64,000 bases of DNA from positions 54,041,561-54,105,560 of the forward strand of contig NC_088775.1 of NCBI RefSeq assembly GCF_954871325.1, written 5' to 3'. The translations under genes and the position numbers were made by a program. The notes beneath the pieces are model-generated. The model was not told where the DNA came from, made no database searches, and saw only the letters and a program-made list of their open reading frames with translations. This DNA is from Gordionus sp. m RMFG-2023. Taxonomy: Eukaryota; Nematomorpha; Gordioida; Chordodea; Parachordodidae. Below, piece by piece: positions 44,373 through 54,122 of the stretch; within the stretch, counting starts at the first letter, position 1; each line of letters begins with the position of its first letter.

Positions 44373-44440
44373 TCGCCGGGGTGGCCTAATGGGTAAAACA
44401 CGAGTATGAACAAAGACGCAGGTTCAATCCTGGTAAGGAA
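44373..44440 (+). promoter_or_regulatory. tRNA-like head of the RTE element (pol III boxes)
   Basis: At base 10 of the element lies tggcctaatgg, a fit to the A box of tRNA genes. At base 49 lies ggttcaatcc, a fit to the B box. The spacing is that of a tRNA gene, and the first part resembles tRNA-Arg genes (gtggcctaatggataa, from memory). The acceptor stem and T stem no longer pair well, so this is not a working tRNA. It may act as an internal RNA polymerase III promoter. Confidence 0.65.
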
Positions 44441-44591
44441 CAAAAACTTTCAAAGTTTTTCTTCGATGACTGATGTGTAAAGACATATGGTATGATGAAT
44501 TTCGGAGCTTAGAGATGACACCCCGGTCACCGACAGGCCTGGACAGCCGGGTGCTAAGGATACCTGTCCAATAAACAAAATAAATGGAAAT

Positions 44592-45462
44592 ATGAATATG
44601 AAAGCTAGGGCGTTCCGTCCATGCGACGCGCAGGGTGTAGACCTCCATCCTGTGAAAAATAAAGTAAAGGTCAAAGCAAAGAAGACAAGACTGGCAAGTT
44701 TGAATATTGGGACGCTTAAAGGTAAGACGAGAGAATTGGCATCAATGTTGAACAAGAGAAAAGTTGATATAGCGTGCATACAAGAGACGAAATGGAAAGG
44801 ACAGAAAACTATGATGATTGGAAATGGGTATAAATTGTACTATAATGGACTTGTTAGCAATAGGAACGGTGTCGGCATCATCCTCAGCCAAGACCTAACC
44901 TCTTCAGTAGTAGAAGTCAACAGGATCTCTGATAGACTAATGAAGATAAAACTCTGCATTGGTCAATCAATACTACACATCCTATCAGTATATGCTCATC
45001 AAACGGGTTGCAAGGAAGAAGAGAAAGATGACTTTAGCTATCCTTGATGAAGCTGTAATGGAAATCCATAAGGATGACCTAGTCATAATTGGTGGTGACT
45101 TAAATGCGCATGTGGGGAAAGCAAGAGATAGCTACAAAAGGCATCATGGTGGTTTTGGATACGGAGAAAGAAATGATGAAGGAGAGCACGTACTGAAATT
45201 TGCACAAGCCTTCGACCTTGCCTTAACCAACACCTACTATAGGAAAAAAGACAGTCATTTAATAACATATGAAAGTGGTACTAGGAAAACACAGATAGAT
45301 TACATGCTAATCTCTCGCAGAAGATTAAAAGATGTAATAGACTGCAAAGTCACCCCAGGAGAAGATATCGCCGCGCAACACAAGCTACTAATCATGGATT
45401 TACAAATCTCAAATAAATCCACTCAAAATAAGATAAAACTGGAACCATATGGGGCAAATTAA
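44592..45462 (+). pseudogene. RTE endonuclease domain, one frameshift
   Basis: This domain of the exonuclease-endonuclease-phosphatase fold would nick target DNA to prime reverse transcription. Visible motifs in order: LASLNIGTLKGK, DIACIQETKWKG (metal-binding E), VIIGGDLNAHVG (catalytic D and N), KTQIDYMLISRR (D) and AAQHKLLIMDL (terminal H). The reading moves from the frame of 44592 to the next frame near 45020-45040, a single-base indel. The start ATG at 44592 follows about 220 bp of 5' sequence. The translation fits the RTE clade, in which this domain sits directly N-terminal to the reverse transcriptase. A second shift follows near 45440. Confidence 0.9.
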
Positions 45463-47397
45463 AAACAATGACAGATGCCTTTGCAATCAATGCAAACATT
45501 GAAACAATAAATTGCTCACAAGTCAGTGAAAAAATCTGGACAGACCTTTCATCCAGATTAATAGACACTGCAAAATCGACGCTAGGCTTGACAAGAGGAG
45601 GCAACAAATCACACAAAGAACTATGGTGGTGGAATCAAGAGGTACAAACCACTATACAGGAGAAAAAAAACCCTTTATAAAATATGGTACAAATCCAAAA
45701 ATGCAGATGACAAGTCAAAATACAAAAAATCCAAGAGATTAGCTACAAAGGCGGTGGCTAGGGCCAAATCTATGGCATACGATGACATGTACGAAGATCT
45801 ACATACCAAAGAAGGGCAAAATAAAATATACAGATTAGCCAAACAGCGAGAAAAGAACTCTAGGGATATAAACGGAGCTCCGAAAGTAATCAAAAATAAA
45901 GATGGGAAATTGATAATAAAGGAAAAAGAAATAATGAATAGATGGAAAGAATATATTCAGGAGCTTCTCAACTTTAATTCCCACATATTGCATCTCGACG
46001 AACACTCCCCTTGTCAAAACCTTGTACAACCTATAACAGAACAAGAAATAATCACATGCCTCAAGCATATGAAAAACAACAAAGCTAGGGGTCCAGACGA
46101 TATTCCAATAGAAAGCCTTAAAGCACTAGGAGATGATGGAATACATCTCCTCACAAATCTGTACAATAAAATACTTGGAAATGAAGAGGTTCCCCAAAAA
46201 TGGAGGCAGAGCTATCTAGTTCCTATCTTCAAAAATAAAGGGGATCCACACAATTGTCAAAATTACAGGGGCATAAAACTAATGTCACACTGTCTAAAAC
46301 TATACGAAAAAATAATAGAAAAAAGATTAAGAGATATAATCGAAATAGAAGAGACACAGTTTGGCTTTATGCCTGGAAGATCAACAACCGATGCTATCCA
46401 TGCAATTAGGCAAATGAGTGAAAAATACAGGGAAAAGAACAAAAAGCTACACATGGTCTTTCTCGATCTAGAAAAGGCCTTCGATAGAATCCCAAGAAAA
46501 CTTATCTGGTGGGCGCTACGCCACAAAAAAGTTCCCGAAAAATATATAAGAATAATACAGGATATGTATATGGGACATACAACAATGGTCCGTAGCACAA
46601 CAGGTACTTCAGCAGGCTTCACAATAGCCGAAGGAGTTCATCAAGGGTCGGCTCTCAGCCCACTTCTCTTCATTACAGTAATAGATGTATTAGCACAGTC
46701 TATACCTCAAACAGTCCCGTGGAATATGATATTTGCAGATGATATTGTGATACTTGCCGAATCCAAGGATGAAATGAAAGAAAGGTTAGTGAATTGGATA
46801 AATATCATAGAAATGCACGGATTAAAAGTAAATAGAGAAAAGACGGAGTATATGGTGATAGGAGGAGATGAAACGGAGAGTATTGATATAAATGATTGGC
46901 AGATATCCGCAATTGAAAGCTGCAAATATTTGGGCTCCACTATACAAACAAACGGCACAATAGAAAAAGAGATAAAGAGTAAGATTAATCAAGGGTGGTT
47001 AAAGTGGAGATCTTTATCTGGAGTGCTATTTGACAAAAGAATCCCACACAAATTAAAGGGAAAAATCTACAGTTCCATAAACCAACTATTCTATATAGTT
47101 CGGAAACATGGCCAACTATTCTATAGTTCGGAAACATGGCCAACCAAGTAATCAGAGAGAAGTCTACAAACTATGGAGATGAGAATGCTGAGGATGATTG
47201 CTGGGGTAACAAGAAAGGATAAGGTGCGCAGTACAAGAATACTAAATAGTTTAAAGGTAGTGCCCATTAAGACTAAGTTAATGGTAAACAGACTTAGGTG
47301 GTATGGGCAAAAAATGAGAAGGCCTATGAACTACATAGGAAATAAAGTTAGTTTGGAAGTGATGGGCAAACGTAAAAGAGGAAGGCCAAAACTTTAA
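45440..47397 (+). pseudogene. RTE reverse transcriptase and C-terminus, broken
   Basis: The linker (45468-45680) is in one frame and shifts at an A-run (45663-45670). The reverse transcriptase then reads open to 47151. Motifs in order: KARGPDDIPIESLKA, QFGFMPGRSTTDAI, VFLDLEKAFDRIP (first catalytic D), GVHQGSALSPLLF, MIFADDIVILAES (the F-A-D-D pair), LKVNREKTEYMVIG and CKYLGSTI. A 30-bp imperfect tandem duplication (47082-47139) adds ten residues. A TAA at 47149 then stops the frame. The same frame continues to 47397 with MRMLRMIAGVTRKDK and a basic GKRKRGRPK end, so only one stop separates them. It would copy the element's RNA at the nicked target. Confidence 0.93.
47082..47139 (+). repeat. 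Imperfect 30/28-bp tandem duplication inside the RT gene
   Basis: Unit one (47082-47111) and unit two (47112-47139) share ccaactattctata and agttcggaaacatgg. Unit one has an extra ta. The total extra length is 30 bp, in frame. Confidence 0.95.
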
Positions 47398-47549
47398 TGG
47401 GGCCATAAAGTTAGAGCCAATATAAAGAAGTATAAAAAATAGATAAAAGAGATTGTATGAATAACATAAAGTGGAGAGAGATGTTGAAGGAGCTTACCAC
47501 CAGAAAAGGTGAAAGCTAAAGAGAGAAAAAAAAACATAAAAAGTATTAA

Positions 47550-47984
47550 AGATATTTGTAATTGGAAACAAAATGTGACACCAAATTACGATAAAAATAA
47601 AACAATTACAATAGATTATATATTCAATGTTCAGATAAAATATTATAGGGGTAACTATTTTTGAAATGGAATTGAGAATATGAAGAGTAAATTATGTTAA
47701 CGAATCTTTATTATTTTCCAGCTAATTGAAAAAGTTCGCATGGCCAACCATTTTTGAAGGCAATTGTGAAAATATCAAAATCTCCCAATTGGTTATTTAA
47801 AAGTTCTTGAATGATAAATAATTTTATATATTTTTTTAAAAAAACCAAGTTCTAAAAATTTGTACAATTGTAAAAATTATTTTTTTTAATAGTAAAAAAT
47901 TTATATCAAGATTTCTTATAATTTTCTTACAGTCATGACATGATAAGCCTTTAAAATTATTTCCCTTAAATATCGATAAGTTAG
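47550..47984. other. AT-rich gap
   Basis: Nothing supported. Confidence 0.5.
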
Positions 47985-48236
47985 GAAAAATGGGAATTTT
48001 TTCTACTATTTTATTAATTTTCTAAAAGATTAAAATATATTTTAGGATATAAAAAACGGGGAATTTTTTACCGAAGTTTAATCCGAGGAATTCTCTTCTG
48101 TAGAATTTTTTTCAGGGGAATTATTTTCTACGGGAATTTTTTTTCTTTGAAATTTTTTCCGAGGAATTATTTTCCCTTCTAATTTTTCCCGAGGAATTAT
48201 TTTTAGAATAAAATTTTTTAATTCCACAGAAGATTG
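47985..48236 (-). repeat. GGAAAATAATTCC-type dispersed repeat, copy 3
   Basis: In reverse complement it shows about ten units of cggaaaataattcc-like text plus ggtaaaaaattccccg. The conserved outer ends of copies 1 and 2 were not seen, so this is a fragment. Confidence 0.6.
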
Positions 48237-48430
48237 AATTTCATATTATTAATTTATAATATGTTTCTTTTTTTATTTCATTGAGTTTATTAAAAACTAA
48301 TTTATAACCAAGGTCATATAAAAAAAAATTAACGTTTATAAAAATATAACGCACATATATATAAATTTAGAAAAAAAACAACTGAATAAAAATTAAATTA
48401 AGAAAAACAATTATGAGAAGGTAGTTGGAT

Positions 48431-48724
48431 AGGTTCCATGTCAATTCGGCACGAAATATTGGGCGTAACGTCAATTCAGAGCTACGACGATTCGACCCAG
48501 CGACAATTCCCCGCAACGACAATTCGGCGCGTATCTAATACAGCTGCAATTTATTATTAGTATAAAAAAAGGATGATTAAATAGAAGTCATTTTGAATGA
48601 TAATCCTATTAATTATTTTTTTATATTTTTTTACAAAAATCTCAATTTTATTATTAAATGTGTAATATCAATAAAAAATTTAATAATAAAAAAAAAATTA
48701 ACCAATATTTATACCGATTTCTTT
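48431..48724 (+). repeat. Left terminal inverted repeat of the MULE-like element
   Basis: It begins aggttccatgtcaattcgg, with about five degenerate 15-bp units, then the conserved AT-rich inner part ending near ccaatatttatacc. Confidence 0.85.
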
Positions 48725-49109
48725 GGTGGACCAATTTACCATATTGATATGTTGATTAGTAGCCAATATTATGTAACCCTGGAGATTTTGCGCATAGAAG
48801 AATGAAAGAAATAAAGAAAAGAAAAGGTTTGGACCTCTATCTCTAATCTTACATATTATTTTGGCTAAATCTTAATCGACAGTTTTGGAAAATATGCCCA
48901 AATCGGCCAGATAAATTAATGCGCAATTTTTTTAGTTATTTATTTTATAGGTATTGAAATTATAAATATACTAATTGAAAATATTTAACCCTAGAGTTTT
49001 CATAAAAAGAAGGCGATATCTCTATAAAAATTCAATAATCTATCAACTTCGTTTGCTGTTAAAGGAATGTTTATATTAATTAGAGTTGAACCTTTATAAT
49101 TTTGATTTT

Positions 49110-49735
49110 GACTATTTAAACTTTTGTAAAAAGTAACTTTCGATACCTTTTTATAAAATTTTTCTAAGTATTTAGTATCTTAACTACAAGCTTATGTATC
49201 TGTGTCTGGATACAATTTTCTGAAAATTTGCCCAACCCTGCCCAAGACATCCATATTTATTACGGTATTTAGAAGAAAGGACACCATCCATTACATTGCA
49301 GATACTCAAAAGGCAGGATATCTGTGTCATTCCTCATACATAAAGTTCTTTATACCGTTCTCTCATTCCATCAATACTAGAACCAGTAAGACTCAATATC
49401 TTTGACAGCAAACGCCCAGATGGAATAACAATCATTCCAGGGGTAAAAACTCTATTTCGGATTATAGGTGTATAGATTCTTTCACTAAATCAAATCACCA
49501 CAACTTTTTAATCACGACCACCAAAACTTTGAAACGCCTTATATATTCTATAAAATGTCATCACTTCTACACTTGGGACCTTTGCTTTGGCGGTGAACAT
49601 CACCTTTACTAAAAATTTTAGGGAAAAAACTCACTAATACCTCCAGTTACCCCAAAGAAAACGGTACTCAGACAGAAAATATCTCTAGAAATATGCAGAA
49701 ATAACTGCCTATCCATCGACGAATCTATACTCTTT
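49110..49735 (+). pseudogene. Fragment of a LINE with restriction-enzyme-like endonuclease
   Basis: Scattered over the plus frames are SKRPDGITIIP-like text (reading from tttgacagcaaacgcccaga near 49403), ILGKKLTNTSSYPKE and RQKISLEICRNNCLSI near 49680. This is the order of the C-terminal part of the LINE family also found at 53126-53640 and 55915-58640 in this window: an R-P-D-G segment, a middle helix and an R-x-S-x-x-x-Q/C-R end. The P-D and downstream D of such proteins belong to a restriction-enzyme-like nuclease. The copy is heavily decayed, with at least three frame changes, and is cut at 49738 by a hAT. Confidence 0.5.
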
Positions 49736-50044
49736 ATTAGAGATGGGCGCGCGCCATGCACGATGACGGCGTGAATGTGAATAAATTTTAAATTATAAGG
49801 CGTGACGTGACGGGCCTTCCCAAAATTTTACCCGGGCGTGATCGGGCGTGAACATAAATTTCCCGTGAATCACGGATATTTTAATTTTTAAAATTGTTTT
49901 TTTTTAAATATAAATTTGCAATTTATAATTATAATATATATTTTCTAATTTAATTTTTTTTTGAAAATGAATAATTTTTGAAAACAAAAAATCTTCCTCA
50001 CTTTTATTAACAACATCCGGTATCATTGTTAATAAATGTTGATG

Positions 50045-50275
50045 TTATATATGGACAACAAAATATAAAAGATATACTTGTGAACAGGAAAACTCTCACG
50101 AATACCATAGCTCCAAAAATTTACGATGAAATAAAGATTAAAAGTATGATCAATAATAATTACTTGTTCCGGATGACTATAAAAATCAAATTTTTTTAAA
50201 ATCATTACAGGACATATTATCATTAAGGATTTTGAATTAAAAGAATTTGTTTTGACCACAAGTGAAATCAAAATA
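50045..50275 (+). pseudogene. hAT-1 transposase, part before the insertion
   Basis: One frame reads GQQNIKDILVNRKTLTNTIA, a hAT pattern of R-K/x-T-V/L-x-x-x-I, and then KIYDEIK. After a shift, GHIIIKDFELKEFVLTTSEI follows, the stretch that precedes the metal-binding V-T-D-N motif in hAT transposases. It ends exactly at the ggcgttaa target duplication of hAT-2 and resumes at 52012. Confidence 0.65.
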
Positions 50276-50283
50276 GGCGTTAA

Positions 50284-52011
50284 CAGGCGCATAACCAATT
50301 TCACCCCCCCCCATGGCAAATTTGACTGTTTTCATAAATATCATTTTAAGCTAATAAAAATTTTACCCCCCCCCCCCCCCAATCAAAATTTTACAAATAT
50401 TTGAATATCAATTTTCCAACATATTATTCAAAAATATTAATAAAATGGAAAAATATTTAGTCAAAGAGATTGAAATCAAAAGATAATTTATTTTATTATT
50501 ATATATATTTATTTTATTAAATTCAAAATTATTAGTGAGTTAGAATTAATAAGTATTTTTAATAATATTTTAATTATTAATAAATATGTATAATTTTTTA
50601 AATATTTTTCATTTTTACTTCCATTTTGTAGAACAGAAGAAATAGAAATACAAAAGTTAAATAAGGCTGAGCATGAAAAAATGAAATGTGTCGTCAGAAG
50701 CGATATCATTATTGAATTCAATTGATCAATCAGAGTTTATCATTGCTGCTAGTTCATTAATAAATTATTTTTAGCTTACTACTTTGTAGAAATTTACAAA
50801 AACCAAATTTAGATTTGGTTCAGGTTATTGATTTGGCGGAAAATATATATGAACAGGTAGATACAATAAGAATGAATGTAGATAATTATTTTCATAATAT
50901 TTATCTAGACGTTGAATCGAAGGCTAAATTTTATGGTATAACACTAATTAAACCTCGTCTAGCACCTAGGCCATTATTGAGATGTAAAATAAATATTGGC
51001 TCAACTGAAGAATATTATAAAATATCCATTTTCATCCTATTCTTAGATACTTTTTTATCGCAAATAAAAGTACGGTTTTTAGATAAAAAAACAAGTCTTT
51101 AACAATCTTCAAGTTTTATTACCCAAAGATCCTTCTTCGTTTTCTAATGCCAATATTGGTAAAATTAAATATTTAGAAAAATTTTATTCCTATGAGATTG
51201 ATACTGAAATAAATTTAATCAGTGAATTCGAATTGTGGTATAAATATTTACTACGTTTAGCTATTTTTCCTGAGAATGCTATTGATGCGCTCAATCGGTG
51301 TAAAGAAACCTTGGCTCAATTTCATAATATTTTGAAGTTGTTTTATATTCTTGCATGTTTGCCTATTACAACATGTACGAATGAAATGACTTTTACCAAC
51401 TTGAGAAGGTTGAAAACATATTTACGAAGTACTGAATCTCGGCTAAATGGGTTAGCTCTGTTAAATATCCACAGAGATTTGGTTCCAACTACAAACGAAA
51501 TTCTTGATGAATTGGCAATATTCCCACGAAAATTAATTTTGCATAATATTGTATTTGATAAGAAGTTAAAAAAAACTTGTTAATTTAATTATTTTCTAGT
51601 CAATATTTTATACACACTACTATTAGTATTTTCAATAAAAAAATTATATTCTACTTATATTGTATGAGAATTTAAGCTGAGGCTAGTTTTTAAAGCAAAT
51701 TTTATAAAAAAATGACATCACACTTTATTTCAACTTTACATTTAAAGAAACTTTATTAAATATAATATACCTAACTTGAAATAATAAAAAATAGGCTTGT
51801 AATATCCATAAGCAAGAATTAGTAAATAATAGTTAAAAATAGAAATATAATTATTATTAAATTATGAATAATTTAATAGAATAGCTAAAACATAAGACCA
51901 GGCCTTCGGCCGGGGAAAAGCTGGCCGAAGGCCAGGTAAGAGGGGTTTGGGGGCTTCGCCCCCAAAATATTTACCCCCCCCCCCCCATAAGAAAATCCTG
52001 GATACGCCACT
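50284..52011 (+). mobile_element. hAT-2 inserted inside the hAT-1 gene
   Basis: The left end is caggcgcataaccaatt and the right end is tcctggatacgccactg. The flanks are ggcgttaa (50276-50283) and ggcgtcaa (52012-52019), 7 of 8 bases. Poly-C runs of 9 to 14 lie just inside the left end and near the right end. Two hairpins (ctggccgaaggccag and gggggcttcgccccc) lie just inside the right end. Confidence 0.88.
50690..51583 (+). pseudogene. hAT-2 transposase C-terminal half (ZMYM1-like)
   Basis: The frame from about 50690 (SLLNSIDQSEFIIAASSL) continues with NLQKPNLDLVQVIDLAEN and IYEQVDTIRMNVDNYF to an A-run at 51084-51090, where one base shifts it. The next frame runs to a natural stop at 51583 with LPITTCTNEMTFTNLRRLK, then TYLRSTESRLNGLALLNIH. 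That is the dimerisation region of the hAT subgroup whose domesticated relatives include ZMYM1 and THAP12 (from memory). The N-terminal half with the zinc finger and the first catalytic acid is missing. Confidence 0.8.
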
Positions 52012-52019
52012 GGGCGTCA

Positions 52020-52700
52020 ATATTAAAAGTGTAGCTAATTCAATTTTAGAAGAATACACAGAAGTAGAAAATTATTTAAATAAATGTATAGTTGTGTGAC
52101 TGATAACGGAGCAGATCTTATAAATGCATTCAAAGATGACAAAACGCTAGCATGTATATACCATATATTAAATAATATTATGCATCATATTTTTGACAAT
52201 TGTTTAACTGAAATATCCTTAAATATAAATGGTGTAAAATTATAGTATAATATTTCAAAGAATCTACAGCTAATAGCAAGCTAAACCACACCCTTAAACA
52301 AGATGTAATAACGAGATGGAAACTCTGTATATATCATGATACAGAGTTTCTTAAAATCATATTCTGAAATACGGGTGTACATGTTTAGCAAGCAAGAATT
52401 AAATAGTTTAACCACAATTGATATTAAATCATACTCGAGTTAGATAAATTTTTATTAATATTTAAAGAATGTTCGGATAATATGAACGCAGATTCTCGTC
52501 CAACAATAAATGAAGTTTATTTATGGAAACAAAAATTAGTAAAATTTTGGTAACCTTCTGAACGTGATACAATAATAATCAAAACCTTAAAATACAGAAC
52601 AAGATTTCTTTTAAAAGATTATTATGCAGCCACTACATAAGGTAGGCTAAATTCTAGATCCGAATTTCAAAAGACTTAAGATATATATAAAACAATCTTA
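52020..52700 (+). pseudogene. hAT-1 transposase, part after the insertion
   Basis: The stretch shows IKSVANSILEEYTEVENYLN, then VTDNGADLINAFKDD and ACIYHILNNIMHHIFD. This is the catalytic hAT motif (T-D-N followed by C-x-x-H-x-L-N). Further on come LKQDVITRW, the hAT D-V-x-T-R-W element, with a one-base shift just after it, and an ILDPNFKRL piece near 52650. The C-terminal dimerisation domain is absent. Cut-and-paste activity is impossible with this damage. Confidence 0.8.
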
Positions 52701-52755
52701 AAGATGCTAAATGATATAAAATTAAATGATATGCATAAGTCAATACCAACTATCA

Positions 52756-53110
52756 TTAAATTGGTATAAATATTGGTTGTTAATTTTTTTGATATTATTA
52801 AATTTTTTATTGATATTACACATTTAGTAAATAAAATTGAGATTTTTGTAAAAAAAAAATATAATAAAATAATTAATAGGACTAATATTCAAAATGACTT
52901 CTATTTAATCATCCTTTTTTTAATACTAATAAATTTATAATAAATTGCAGCTGTATTAGATACGCGTCGAATTGTCGCTGCGTCGAATTGTCGCTGCACT
53001 GAGTTGACGCTGCGCCAAATTGTCATCGCGCTGAATTAACGATGAGCCGAATTGACGCTGCTCCGAATTGACGCTGCGCCGAATTGACCGCGCCAAATTG
53101 ATGTGATACC
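52756..53110 (-). repeat. Right terminal inverted repeat of the MULE-like element
   Basis: It is the inverse of 48431-48724. About nine 15-bp units (tcgaattgtcgctgcg and variants) fill 52965-53100. Confidence 0.88.
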
Positions 53111-53125
53111 AGTTGGATTGCATTG

Positions 53126-53640
53126 CTATATGGAACCATGAATAGCCATAGTAATAGCTGGTTTGAAATAGAAAGCTTCATTATGATCGCCACTTATTTG
53201 GCTTAATTTTCTCAATAATAATGTAATTAATTTAAGGAATTCCTCACAAAACACCAAGGCTATTTGAATTGGGATAAAAATTGCATTTCTGAATATTTGT
53301 TTGTTTTCGAGATTTCTGTTCAATTGATTGCATGGAAATATCTATGCATGTGTAATCGAAAGCTACGGTAGACCAAAAGACCAAGGTATTAGGCTGATAC
53401 CATCGGGTCTTCTGTTGTTGCTTGAGCATAAATGATTGGGCTCTAGGATATTTGGGATGCTGGGCCTTTTAAGAGTTTTTGAGATTAAATATTTATGTTT
53501 GTATGCCGTGGGGGAGAAGCGTCCTTTGGAATGTCTACAATATAAGGTACGGTGTCCGTTGGATCAGATGGTAAAGCTACATTTAGAAGGAAGCGATCTA
53601 TCGCACCTAAAACGAAACGATTATATTTTTTTCTATTTTT
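53126..53640 (-). pseudogene. Second fragment of the RLE-type LINE family
   Basis: Reading the minus strand from about 53640: a zinc-knuckle-like SNGHRTLYCRHSKGRF, then YKHKYLISKTLKRPSIPNIL and RRPDGISLIPWS, then after a shift FDYTCIDIS and KLSQISGDHNEAFYF with ITMAIHGSI. This is the CCHC plus P-D...D arrangement of restriction-enzyme-like endonucleases that cut target DNA for R2-type LINEs, followed by a family-specific C-terminal domain. The reverse transcriptase part is absent. The piece adjoins the MULE-like element on its right. Confidence 0.6.
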
Positions 53641-54114
53641 TTAATACATTATATTTTTTTTCATGAATATTATATACGTTACATGCAATTTCTTAAGTAT
53701 ATTTTTGTGCATTTATATTTCTAATTAATTTTTTTTAATATAATTTAAATTTATATATCAAATTTTAAATACTTAAAAAATTACAAAGTATCTTTAATAT
53801 CTATAGAATATTAATGGAACTTTATAATTAAAAAAAATATTTATTTTATAAATTCATCGCCTTAAATACATTGGTGGCCATATTAGATTTGTAAAAAAAA
53901 ATATGTTTTAAACTTAAAACTTCAAATATATTTCATATGTTTTAACTTATCACTTGAAATATATTGGCATATTATTTATACTCTGACTTTATAAAATATA
54001 TGATTTATTGAGAAATTGATATTTTTATTTAAATTTTTTTTCAACCTAAAATGTTTATTTATTTAAAAAAATGATAAAACACTAAAATATTAAAACAAGT
54101 ATATAAAAATATGT
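53641..54114. other. AT-rich DNA; includes one arm of an inverted repeat
   Basis: The stretch 54045-54110 is the reverse complement of 59148-59213 (aaacactaaaatattaaaac). The two arms flank the hAT and LINE copies between them. The parent element is unclear. Confidence 0.5.
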
Positions 54115-54122
54115 AAAATTAC

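Larger units (their letters stand above)
44373..47533 (+). mobile_element. Full-length RTE-type LINE with 16-bp target duplication
   Basis: The element is 3161 bp and is flanked by a perfect duplication acataaaaagtattaa (44357-44372 and 47534-47549). It starts tcgccggggtggcctaatgg and ends in an A-rich gagagaaaaaaaa tail. It has one coding region: an apurinic-type endonuclease followed by reverse transcriptase and a short basic C-terminus, the usual RTE-clade plan and length. Three frameshifts, one stop and one 30-bp duplication inactivate it, but most of the sequence is well preserved, so it is among the younger insertions here. Confidence 0.93.
49738..52750 (+). mobile_element. hAT-1, right end lost, interrupted by hAT-2
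   Basis: The left end is tagagatgggcgcgcgcc. Coding remnants continue across the hAT-2 insertion, which shows that they belong to one gene. No right end was found before the inner edge of the right MULE repeat, so the 3' part including the dimerisation region is deleted. Confidence 0.7.
48431..53110. mobile_element. MULE-like element with minisatellite terminal repeats
   Basis: The terminal inverted repeats are 48431-48724 and 52756-53110. They are about 85-90 percent alike outside the minisatellite (gcgtatctaatacagctgca, aaaggatgattaaatagaag, acaaaaatctcaatttta). The outermost part of each is an array of 15-bp units (cgtcgaattgtcgctg type), more numerous on the right. Perfect 8-bp flanks agttggat lie at 48423-48430 and 53111-53118, perhaps 9 bp. 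Long terminal repeats with 8-9 bp duplications suggest the Mutator superfamily or a foldback element. No transposase of its own was found, and the interior is filled with other transposons. Confidence 0.8.

Noticed and set aside
44373-44445. A functional tRNA gene
   Set aside because: A and B boxes are present, but the acceptor stem has no partner and the T and D stems pair poorly. It also forms the exact 5' end of a LINE with a target duplication.
44424-46958. Minus-strand ORFs over the LINE
   Set aside because: They are antisense shadows of the endonuclease and reverse transcriptase frames, with no independent motifs.
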